The position numbers were made by a program, and so were the translations under genes. Shown in pieces: positions 1 to 6,678 of a DNA stretch of 9,214 bases (position 1 is the stretch's first letter; the number at the start of each line of letters is the position of its first letter). Under the pieces are notes generated by a model that made no database searches, was not told the DNA's origin, and worked only from the letters and a program-made list of their open reading frames with translations. This DNA comes from Holophagaceae bacterium (lineage in GTDB: Bacteria > Acidobacteriota > Holophagae > Holophagales > Holophagaceae): positions 1-9,214 of the forward strand of contig JANXQX010000186.1 of assembly GCA_025353305.1 (NCBI GenBank), read 5' to 3'.

Positions 1-3000
1 CGATGAATGTCCGTGCGGCCAAGGAAGAGCGTCTCATGGCTTTCGGGCACGCGGGTCCAGAGCTCCTGGAAGCTTTGAAAGGCATCCTGAAGCTTGCCCC
101 GGGCGCCCAATCTTTCTCCGCGTTTCAACAGGAGATCCGCGCCCTGGGCGGTGGCCTCCAGCACGATCGCCGGGAACCTGAGCTCGCGCGCCGCGGCGCC
201 CACCTCGCCCCAGGTCATCAGGGTTTCCGTGGCCACGGCTTCGTTCATTTCCGTGGTGGTGAGTAACAGCGCGTGGGCTTTGTGCCATTCGAGTTCCAGC
301 CACCTGGAGCCGCTCCCTTCAACGGGGCCTTTGAGAAGTTCAAGCAGGGTCCAGCAGGATTCAAGGGAACTTGAATTCTTGCTGCGCAGGGATTCCTGGG
401 CTTCGGCTTGCAGATGGCGCAGCAGTGAAAGCCGTTGCCGCCACACCAGCCCCGAGGCTTCATAGAGCAAAGCGGAATTCTGGAAAAGCCTGGAGGCATC
501 CCGCCACGAGGACTGGAAGCCGGCGACCTCAGCTTGAAGGAAGGTCTGATCGCCCTGTTCCAAAGGTGTAAGCCCCTGCTGGGGAAGCATGAGGACCTGC
601 AACAGCGTGTGTTCAGCCTCCACGAAATCACCCAGAGCGGCCAGCGTGCGCGCTCTCCAAATCCGGGTGTGGGTCGTGAGGACCTGGTCCTCCAGCCTTT
701 GAAAGCGCTCCAGGGCAAGGTCCAGATGGCTGAGGGCGGGCCCTAGCCATTGCTGAACGCTACGGAACATGCCCAGGGCCAAATGGCTTTTCGCCTGGCC
801 TTCCAGGCTGCCTTGAACGCGAGAAGTGCGCAGCGCTTCCCGGAATAGGGTGTGGGCCGCTTCGGGCTGGCCCTGGGATTGGTAGACGTGGCCGAGGGCG
901 ATATTCACGCCTACCAGGCCTTTGAAATTCTGTTCATGTTCAAGCAGCCGCTGGGCGCTTTGCAGCATGGCCACCGCGCGCTGGAATTGGGACTGGTGCG
1001 CCAGGGCCTGGCCCAATTCCAGAAGCAGGGCCATCTGGTCTTCGCGATTGCCCTTGGCGCCGCTGGAACTAAGCAGTTGCAGGCCTTCCTCCAGGGCGCG
1101 AAGCCCCTTGTGGTGGAACCCTTGGAGGAGATAGACCCGCCCCAGGGCCAACCGCAATCGGGGTTGCTCCGGATGCAAGGGATGGTCCACCAGCAGCTCT
1201 GCCGCTTCATGGATCGAGGTCTGGGCGTCCACGAAGCGCCGCAGCCGGATTTCCTGCCGGGCCTTTTTCCGCAACAACCGCGCCAGCTGGCTGGCATGGG
1301 CGCCATCGGCGGTTTCAGGAATTCCCTCCATGGCGGCGATGGCCAGGCCAAAAGATTCCAGAACCTGGGGCGCCGATGGAGACGTAACCCAGGCATCCGC
1401 GAGAAATTCCCAGAGACGGACCTGCTGGGGTGCCGTGGGGTGGAGTTGCAGCGCCTGGTCCACGATCCGCTGAGCTTCAAGGGGGGGCAGGGACTGGGAT
1501 TCGATGGCCTGCATCACCTGGGCCAGAGCCGAGGCATCATCATTGGCGAGGGAATTCAGCCGCACGCTCAGCATGGCGCGGCCGTCGGGCTCCATGGCGC
1601 CCAGCAGGGCCCGGGCGAGGCGTTTGAGTTCGGGCTGGGGCGTATTGGCGAGCACCAGTTCCCGCAGCCGGGCATCGGGGATGCTGGCGCGGGAATCCTG
1701 CATCTGCACCAATCGCGAATTCACGGCCGCGGCCAGGGCGTCTTCCAAGGGATCACCAGCCAACCCAAGCGCGGCGCCCAACACCTGCGGATCAAGCGGA
1801 TGGTCGGCCAGCGCGAGCAGCCTGACGAGCACGCTGGCGGCCGGACCCAGCCGCGAGAGGCGGCCCATGAGAATTTTTCCCACCAGGTCTTCGTGCGCTT
1901 GCGGCGTGCGGCGTTTCCCGTGCACCAGGACCCATCTTCCTCCGTGGGAGGTGATGTTCCCTTCCTGCTGAGCCAGCTCAAGGAAACTGAGCAGAAGGCC
2001 CGGATTACCCAGGCTGAGGCGGAACAGGTCCTTCTGGTAATCCTTGGGGAGCTCGTGGGGGCCGAGCAGATCACCCAGGATGTCGTGGAGATCCTCGTCC
2101 TCCATGCGGTCCAGGTTGACGACGGAGACTTCCTGGGAATCCCCGCGGAAGGCCGAGAGCAGGGGCTTCAGGTGAGGGCTGCGGGTCGCGCAAAGCAGCC
2201 AGGGGATCTTGGAGCTGAGCACCAGATCGCGCACCAGGCCAAGGGTTTCGTTGGACGCACGCTCCAAAGTGGAGAGATGGATCAGCCGATGGTGGATGGA
2301 CATGGCGAATTCCATCGCGTTCAGAGCGGCCTTGATCTCCTCCATCTCCACGGGGCCACCGGGGGATTTGGTTCTGCCTCCCGTCAGGAAAGCGAAGGCG
2401 GGTACACGCCGCGACACGGTCCGGGCCACATCCGGCTTCTGGGCATAAAGTTCTGCTTCGGCGCCGAAGAGCAGGCTTTGGAGCAGGCGTTCAAGAAAGG
2501 CTCCGGGTTCTTCATCCAGCAGCGTCTCGAGATGGTGGACCCAGATTCCTTCGGTCTGGGCCGAGGCGGCGGACCAGGCCGCCAATTCATCCTGGCCGAG
2601 GCCTTCTTCGCCTTGAATGACCGTGACCCGTTCCATGGGCGCTGGGGCGCTCAGTCCGAACATCAGGGACTTGAGCACCGTCATCTCCTGGCCGCGGCCA
2701 CGGATGGGTGCCGTGGGTGGATCCGAGAGCTCGCGAGGGTGTTCGAAAGGCAGGGATGCTGGTCCAGTGGCAGGCAGGGTCTCCAACGCGTTCAGCTCAC
2801 CCATGAACGCTTCCAGGGTCCGGGGCGGCGTTCCGATGACCCGGGGCACCAAAGTAAGTCCAGGTTTCAAGCCCATCACATCAAGGCAGAGCAGTCGAGG
2901 GTGGGAGCTCTGGGCCAGGATTTTCTCAATGTGCTTTCCAAAGGCTTTGCGTTGCGGTCCCGTCCATTCCGAAGCGAGACGAGGCAAGGGCGTTCCAGGA

Positions 3001-3296
3001 AGTTCCTGCAGGAACCAGATCTGGGTCTCATCGAAACCGAAGCGGCACCCCGAGGGATCCCAGGGCTCCCCATCCAGGAAACGGCTAAGGAAAGTTTCCT
3101 TGATCTGATCGAGTTCCTTATCTGGTGGCCTCGGATCCCAGATTTGCAAAAGATACCGCGCACCATCGCCCTCACGCCGGACCAGATGCCACGCACAGGC
3201 CGAGTGGCCAGGCCCGGCCTCCATCGAGGCCAGATTGGCCACCCAGGCATAGCGCTGCCCCCCGAGTATCCGAGGGGCGGTCACGGAGATCCCCAT
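1..3296 (-). CDS. Large STAND/AAA_16-like protein with degenerate kinase-like N-terminus and TPR-like repeats (partial, C-terminus off window)
   Basis: I translated this frame by hand: it is open from ATG at 3296 to the left edge, 1,098 codons with no internal stop. An in-frame TAA lies directly before the ATG, so this is the most upstream start; no clear Shine-Dalgarno is visible, and GTG at 3284 is an alternative. Residues about 10-175 resemble a protein kinase fold without catalytic signatures (hinge-like FLQELPGTPL at 95-104; HPRLLCLDVMGLKP where HRDLKPEN would be). Residues about 198-450 follow the AAA_16/MalT STAND ATPase plan: GRGQE at 200-204, Walker A position GEEGLGQD at 229-236, a Walker B/LHWAD equivalent at 337-352, and the family-typical LGNPGLLLSFLE at 429-440. 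Residues about 680-1098 are helix pairs with TPR spacing (for example 757-785, 797-825, 837-865). The role is unknown; such proteins are usually signalling scaffolds or regulators. Walker A Lys and Walker B acids are missing, so ATP hydrolysis is doubtful. Its link to the divergent respiratory operon is not established. Confidence 0.85.
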   Translation of the reverse strand, partial: MGISVTAPRILGGQRYAWVANLASMEAGPGHSACAWHLVRREGDGARYLLQIWDPRPPDKELDQIKETFLSRFLDGEPWDPSGCRFGFDETQIWFLQELPGTPLPRLASEWTGPQRKAFGKHIEKILAQSSHPRLLCLDVMGLKPGLTLVPRVIGTPPRTLEAFMGELNALETLPATGPASLPFEHPRELSDPPTAPIRGRGQEMTVLKSLMFGLSAPAPMERVTVIQGEEGLGQDELAAWSAASAQTEGIWVHHLETLLDEEPGAFLERLLQSLLFGAEAELYAQKPDVARTVSRRVPAFAFLTGGRTKSPGGPVEMEEIKAALNAMEFAMSIHHRLIHLSTLERASNETLGLVRDLVLSSKIPWLLCATRSPHLKPLLSAFRGDSQEVSVVNLDRMEDEDLHDILGDLLGPHELPKDYQKDLFRLSLGNPGLLLSFLELAQQEGNITSHGGRWVLVHGKRRTPQAHEDLVGKILMGRLSRLGPAASVLVRLLALADHPLDPQVLGAALGLAGDPLEDALAAAVNSRLVQMQDSRASIPDARLRELVLANTPQPELKRLARALLGAMEPDGRAMLSVRLNSLANDDASALAQVMQAIESQSLPPLEAQRIVDQALQLHPTAPQQVRLWEFLADAWVTSPSAPQVLESFGLAIAAMEGIPETADGAHASQLARLLRKKARQEIRLRRFVDAQTSIHEAAELLVDHPLHPEQPRLRLALGRVYLLQGFHHKGLRALEEGLQLLSSSGAKGNREDQMALLLELGQALAHQSQFQRAVAMLQSAQRLLEHEQNFKGLVGVNIALGHVYQSQGQPEAAHTLFREALRTSRVQGSLEGQAKSHLALGMFRSVQQWLGPALSHLDLALERFQRLEDQVLTTHTRIWRARTLAALGDFVEAEHTLLQVLMLPQQGLTPLEQGDQTFLQAEVAGFQSSWRDASRLFQNSALLYEASGLVWRQRLSLLRHLQAEAQESLRSKNSSSLESCWTLLELLKGPVEGSGSRWLELEWHKAHALLLTTTEMNEAVATETLMTWGEVGAAARELRFPAIVLEATAQGADLLLKRGERLGARGKLQDAFQSFQELWTRVPESHETLFLGRTDIH

Positions 3297-3393
3297 TTAT
3301 CGAGGCCGACGATGATCATGTCCATGAAGCAGAGCATGGGCGCGAGTGTACCAGCCTGCGTCGTCCTGCGCCCGACATAAGGCCTTAACAGTC

Positions 3394-3414
3394 TGGCCAG
3401 AAGTGCACTGGCCA
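3394..3414. repeat. Perfect 7-bp inverted repeat with 7-nt spacer
   Basis: TGGCCAG at 3394-3400 pairs exactly with CTGGCCA at 3408-3414 around the spacer aagtgca. It lies about 100 bp upstream of the minus-strand gene start. It could be a dimeric regulator operator or a hairpin in the 5' leader of that transcript. There is no T-run on either side, so an intrinsic terminator is unlikely. Chance occurrence in GC-rich DNA is possible. Confidence 0.3.
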
Positions 3415-3475
3415 CCACGTAACGACCCCTAAGGCGTTGGAGAGCGCGGGAACAAAGGGCCAAGACCAGGATGCC

Positions 3476-3487
3476 CTCGATTTCGAG
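3476..3487. repeat. Short palindrome CTCGA-TT-TCGAG followed by a T-run
   Basis: Arms of five bases at 3476-3480 and 3483-3487 are followed by a run of six T at 3490-3495. The stem is too short for a dependable intrinsic terminator: as RNA only four pairs with a four-base loop are possible. An operator half-site pair or chance are equally good explanations. Confidence 0.2.
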
Positions 3488-3558
3488 ATTTTTTCACTAG
3501 ACCAGTCCCCCCTGCTCATTTCAAACTGTGGAACACCAAGCGGGGAATGGGCAGCCAT

Positions 3559-3576
3559 GGATCACTTTGTTGATCC
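3559..3576. promoter_or_regulatory. Inverted repeat GGATCA-N6-TGATCC, candidate operator upstream of ccoN
   Basis: Six-base arms at 3559-3564 and 3571-3576 are exact reverse complements, separated by ctttgt, about 150 bp upstream of ccoN. The right arm overlaps a TTGAT half-site as used by FNR-family regulators, but the matching ATCAA half at the right spacing is absent, so I do not call it an FNR box. The regulator is unknown. Confidence 0.25.
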
Positions 3577-3615
3577 TTAGGGTTGCACCTGTCTTTCGCG
3601 ACGGCTTCGATCAGA

Positions 3616-3661
3616 GGCCGTTACTGAATAACCAATGCAGTTTTGGTTTTTTGTTACGGCC
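3616..3661. repeat. Imperfect 9-bp inverted repeat flanking a T-rich stretch, upstream of ccoN
   Basis: GGCCGTTAC at 3616-3624 pairs with GTTACGGCC at 3653-3661 with a single T-T mismatch. The 28-base interval includes a T-rich segment at 3640-3652. It sits 67 bp upstream of the ccoN start, so it could be a leader hairpin or a pair of protein-binding half-sites. No known motif is recognised. Confidence 0.25.
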
Positions 3662-3727
3662 CCTTATGCCGGGCCACCATTCGAGTGACCAAAGTTTTTT
3701 CGCCGCAACGGCTTAGGGAATCCGCCC

Positions 3728-5191
3728 ATGGATGCGAGACTCGACACAAAACTTGATGCAGGATTTGAGAGCTGGTGGGACCGCTTTCTGGTCTGGCTGG
3801 ACGTGGAGCACAGCACCTCCAAGCGGTTCATGATCTCCGGCGCCATCTGGGCGCTGGTGGGTACGTTGTTCGGCTTGATCGCAGCCACGGAATACTACGC
3901 ACCCGATCTGGTCCACGGGGTGGCCCAGCTGAGTTTTGGCCGCCTCCGACCGACCCACATCAATGTGGTGGCTTTCGGGTTCATTTCCATGTCCACCGTT
4001 GGAGCCATCTTCTATGTGATCCCCGAACTTTGCCGCACCAAGCTCCATAGCGAGCGGGTGGGCAACATCCTGATGCTGGCCTGGAACGCGGTCATCGTCG
4101 CTGGGATCTTCTGTCTCACGAACGGGATCACGGAGGGCCGGGAATACGCCGAGCTGCCCTGGTTCCTGGACATCCCCCTGCTGGCCGCGCTGCTGCTCTA
4201 CTGCTGGCTAATCTGGATGACCGTCCTGAACCGCAAGGAAAAACAGCTCTACGTGACGACCTGGTACGTGGCCGGCACCACCATGTGGTTTCCCATCGTC
4301 TACATCATCGGCAACAAGGTGTTCTTCGATGTCCCCGGGGCCGGGGATGCCATCGCGAACTGGTTCTACGGCCACAACATCCTGGGCCTCTGGTTCACGA
4401 CCAATGGCATCGGCCTGACTTATTATTTCCTGCCCAAGATCACCAAGAATCCGCTCTATTCCCACCTGCTCAGCATCGTGGGGTTCAGTACCATCGCCAT
4501 GTTCTACACGCCCACGGGCACCCACCACCTGCTGCAAAGCCCGGTGCCAGAGTGGCTGAAGGCCGTGGCCGTGATTTCTTCGATCATGCTGCTCGTACCG
4601 GTGATGAGCGTGCTGGTGAATTTCTTCCTGACCATGAAGGGCAAGTGGGGCATGCTCGGCACCAATATTCCCCTACGGTTCATCATCACGGCCATGTGGT
4701 TCTACCTGCTGACCTGCTTCACGGGCCCCTTTCAGGCGACGCGGTGGATCAACTGGTATCTGCATTTCACCCACTGGGTGGTGGGCCATGCCCACTTCGC
4801 CTTGCTGGGAACGTTCGGGTTTGTCGCCTGGGGCGCCATCTACTATTGCGTGCCGCGCGTCAGTGGCCGCCAGTGGTATAGCCGCCGCCTGGCCAACGCC
4901 CATTATTGGCTCTCGCTGGTGGGCACGGTGATCATGATGACTTCCCTCACTATCGCCGGCCTCATCCAGGCTTCCGCTTGGGAGGAGGGCACTCCGGTCT
5001 ACCGCGGCGTCATCATGGTGGCCCCCTTCATGGCCATGCGTGCTTTCTCGGGGCTTTTGATCGTCACCGGGCAGCTGCTCTTCGTCTACAACATCTTCAA
5101 GACCCTGGTCTTCAAAGAGGAACCCCTTGAAGACCCCCTTGAGGAAGCTGCCCCAGTTACGACAAACATGCCCTCCGCAACCCAGGCCTGA
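3728..5191 (+). CDS. ccoN: cbb3-type cytochrome c oxidase subunit I (CcoN)
   Basis: This is the catalytic subunit of a C-family haem-copper oxidase: it reduces O2 to water in the cytoplasmic membrane with electrons from c-type haems. The 487 residues form about 12 membrane helices and match the usual CcoN length. By comparison with known CcoN, His77 (in RPTHINVV) and His356 should bind low-spin haem b, His354 high-spin haem b3, and His216 (in WFYGHN) plus His266/His267 (in GTHHL) CuB. Tyr260, six residues before the first His of the pair, is at the position of the cbb3 Tyr that is cross-linked to a CuB His, which favours an oxidase over an NO reductase. The segment TCFTGPF (329-335) has Thr332 where I remember Glu in TFEGP of well-studied CcoN. 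The start ATG is preceded by a weak taggga ribosome site. It is the first gene of the apparent operon; ccoO follows after 29 bp. Confidence 0.95.
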   Translation: MDARLDTKLDAGFESWWDRFLVWLDVEHSTSKRFMISGAIWALVGTLFGLIAATEYYAPDLVHGVAQLSFGRLRPTHINVVAFGFISMSTVGAIFYVIPELCRTKLHSERVGNILMLAWNAVIVAGIFCLTNGITEGREYAELPWFLDIPLLAALLLYCWLIWMTVLNRKEKQLYVTTWYVAGTTMWFPIVYIIGNKVFFDVPGAGDAIANWFYGHNILGLWFTTNGIGLTYYFLPKITKNPLYSHLLSIVGFSTIAMFYTPTGTHHLLQSPVPEWLKAVAVISSIMLLVPVMSVLVNFFLTMKGKWGMLGTNIPLRFIITAMWFYLLTCFTGPFQATRWINWYLHFTHWVVGHAHFALLGTFGFVAWGAIYYCVPRVSGRQWYSRRLANAHYWLSLVGTVIMMTSLTIAGLIQASAWEEGTPVYRGVIMVAPFMAMRAFSGLLIVTGQLLFVYNIFKTLVFKEEPLEDPLEEAAPVTTNMPSATQA

Positions 5192-5206
5192 TCCGATTCA
5201 AAGGTA

Positions 5207-5211
5207 GAGGA
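5207..5211 (+). promoter_or_regulatory. Ribosome binding site of ccoO
   Basis: GAGGA lies nine bases before the ATG at 5221, in the 29-bp gap after ccoN. It supports this start for the CcoO-like protein. Confidence 0.6.
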
Positions 5212-5220
5212 ACCGACACG

Positions 5221-6504
5221 ATGAGTACTACCCGAGCCAATTATCTCTATCCCTCCATCGGCATGGGCTTGATCCTTTCCAGCATCATTTTTGTGGTCGT
5301 GCTGGTGCCGCGTTTCACCTTCCGGCCCGCCCAGCCCAAGGATCTACGCAATTACACCTCGCAGGAATTGCGAGGCCGCGAGATCTACAAGCGGGAAGGC
5401 TGCTGGTACTGCCATTCCATGGTGAGTCGTCCCCAGGACTGGGATCACGGTCCGAAATCCAAGGCCTCGGACTATTACTACGATGCCTACCACCTCATCG
5501 GCTCCGAGCGATCCGGTCCTGATCTGGCGAACATCGGCGGCAAGTTCCCGGACCAGTACCATATGCTCCATCATCAGAATCCGCGCTATGTGAAGCCAGG
5601 TTCCAACATGCCGCGCTTTGACTACCTGTCCAACCAGGAGCTCATCGACCTGACATCCTACCTTCAGGGCATGGGCCCCGACGGAACCCGTGCCCTGGAT
5701 CCCGAAACAGGCAAGTTGAGGCATGCGCGGCTGGAGCCGTTCACCTGGACCACCGGCCCGTTCAAGGGCACCCAGGAAACCCTGGCCAAGTGGAACTACA
5801 CGCCCTCAGAACAGGAGGCTCTGAACAACAAGCGCTACGAGGAGCACCTTGAGGTCCCGTTCAAATACAGGATGGAGATCGAGGAATTGCTTTTCGGGAC
5901 CAGTCACGAGGCTCAGGCTGCCCGGGGCACTTTGCTGGTGATCGTAAACAAAAACAGGATCAATGGGATTGAAGTCACCGAAGAATCCCTCGAAAAAAAG
6001 CGGGAGGAAGTTCCAAGTTTCTATGCCTGGACCGAACTTGATTTCAAGGAGCCCGAGACAGAACCTACGGATCCCCTTCAGATGAAGGCCTTGATGACCA
6101 AGCGCAAGTACGCCAACTACGGCAAAGGCTTATTCAATAACCAATGCGCTGCCTGCCACGGATTGAATGCCAATGGCCATGGCCAGGCAGCCTCAAGCAT
6201 GACCAAGCGTCCGGCGAATTTCTGGGATGACAAATTCCAGCGCTACAACGTGGACACCTGGTACTGGCGCATCAGCCGTGGTGTGCCGTCCACACAAATG
6301 CCGCGCTGGGAGTACACGCTCACGGCCGAACAGCGCCTTACATTGGCGGCCTTCCTGAAGTATGTGGCCCGCAACAAGGGCCTTGGCAAGCTGGAGGGCA
6401 TGGAAAGCGACTATGGCAAGCTGCCGAGCCAGGCAGTCCCAGCCCCGGCCAGCCCAGCAAGTGCGGCGCTTCCAACCAAGCCAATTCCTGCCAAAGCCAA
6501 GTGA
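5221..6504 (+). CDS. ccoO: Extended cbb3 oxidase subunit II (CcoO) with additional C-terminal haem c domain
   Basis: CcoO is the membrane-anchored cytochrome c subunit that passes electrons to CcoN. One N-terminal helix (about 11-30) is followed by VPRFTFRPAQP, typical of CcoO. The first haem site is CWYCH at 61-65, with SGPDLANIGGKF downstream and probable axial Met130 in SNMPRF; this half (about 1-172) aligns well with ordinary single-haem CcoO. The protein is 427 residues, about twice the usual 200-240. After an unrecognised charged linker (about 173-285) comes a second haem domain with CAACH at 309-313 and probable axial Met360 in TQMPRWEY, then a Pro/Ala/Lys-rich tail (about 395-427). 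The second domain resembles the C-terminal domain of the dihaem lipoprotein two genes downstream. The extension may replace part of CcoP. The stop TGA overlaps the ribosome site of the next gene. Confidence 0.92.
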   Translation: MSTTRANYLYPSIGMGLILSSIIFVVVLVPRFTFRPAQPKDLRNYTSQELRGREIYKREGCWYCHSMVSRPQDWDHGPKSKASDYYYDAYHLIGSERSGPDLANIGGKFPDQYHMLHHQNPRYVKPGSNMPRFDYLSNQELIDLTSYLQGMGPDGTRALDPETGKLRHARLEPFTWTTGPFKGTQETLAKWNYTPSEQEALNNKRYEEHLEVPFKYRMEIEELLFGTSHEAQAARGTLLVIVNKNRINGIEVTEESLEKKREEVPSFYAWTELDFKEPETEPTDPLQMKALMTKRKYANYGKGLFNNQCAACHGLNANGHGQAASSMTKRPANFWDDKFQRYNVDTWYWRISRGVPSTQMPRWEYTLTAEQRLTLAAFLKYVARNKGLGKLEGMESDYGKLPSQAVPAPASPASAALPTKPIPAKAK

Positions 6505-6511
6505 GGTCACC

Positions 6512-6673
6512 ATGGCAACCGATCCAATGAAGAATCCGCATGATGAAGAACCCATGGAAGAAGTCTCCGGTACCAAAATCGGCCACGGGAAGGCTCCTTT
6601 CGCGCTCGTCATCCTGTACCTGATCATTCTCGTCTGGGCTGTACTCGCCTGGATCCGCCCCAGTGGGACTTGA
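6512..6673 (+). CDS. Small single-helix membrane protein in the ccoQ position (CcoQ- or CcoP-anchor-like)
   Basis: A 53-residue protein with a polar, acidic N-terminus (1-29) and one hydrophobic helix (about 30-48, APFALVILYLIILVWAVLAW) ending in RPSGT. ATG at 6512 is chosen over upstream in-frame starts inside ccoO because GAGGT lies at 6503-6507, five bases ahead. Its place between the ccoO- and ccoP-like genes matches ccoQ in the standard ccoNOQP order. The layout of acidic stretch, Gly, Pro, then helix also resembles the N-terminal anchor of CcoP, so it may be a detached CcoP membrane segment. It is too short for homology to decide. Its stop TGA overlaps the TTG of a possible longer start for the next gene. 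Confidence 0.75.
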   Translation: MATDPMKNPHDEEPMEEVSGTKIGHGKAPFALVILYLIILVWAVLAWIRPSGT

Positions 6674-6678
6674 AGACC

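Larger units (their letters stand above)
3297..3727. other. Divergent intergenic region, 431 bp, no gene supported
   Basis: This is the space between the minus-strand STAND-like gene and ccoN, and it should carry promoters for both directions. Small ORFs here (for example 3281-3463 minus and 3528-3716 plus) lack recognisable features or good ribosome sites, so I do not call them. The stretch 3630-3700 is noticeably richer in T runs than its surroundings. Four inverted repeats are listed separately. A tiny hairpin-capable GCCG-CAA-CGGC lies at 3702-3712, just ahead of the weak ribosome site (taggga, about 3714-3719) of ccoN. I found no full FNR/Anr palindrome (TTGAT-N4-ATCAA), and no sigma-70 or sigma-54 match good enough to call. 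Confidence 0.6.

Noticed and set aside
852..3380. 842-codon plus-strand ORF opposite the STAND-like gene
   Set aside because: Its codons are in exact register with those of the minus-strand gene, so it stays open simply because that gene rarely uses TTA, CTA or TCA. Two CTA codons of the minus gene, near 748 and just before 852, close it upstream. Its translation is Gln/Gly/His-rich with no domain sense, while the opposite frame shows clear family motifs.
3281..3463. 60-residue minus-strand ORF overlapping the start of the STAND-like gene
   Set aside because: No recognisable domain, signal or ribosome site. It could be an upstream coupled reading frame, since it ends 15 bases inside the large gene, but nothing in the sequence supports translation.
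3567..3580. FNR/Anr-type oxygen-response box at the TTGAT half-site
   Set aside because: Only one half-site is present; the required ATCAA at four-base spacing is missing, so a named regulator cannot be claimed.
3528..3716. 62-residue plus-strand ORF ahead of ccoN
   Set aside because: It lies in the T-rich leader with inverted repeats, has no ribosome site, and its translation shows no membrane, signal or family features.
3728..5191. NO reductase (NorB) identity for the haem-copper subunit
   Set aside because: The cbb3-specific Tyr six residues before the CuB His pair is present (Tyr260) and the next gene is a CcoO-type subunit, both of which fit an oxygen reductase.
6362..6511. Upstream extension of the small helix protein into ccoO
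   Set aside because: The extra 50 residues are an out-of-frame read of the CcoO C-terminus; GAGGT just ahead of ATG 6512 marks the likely true start.
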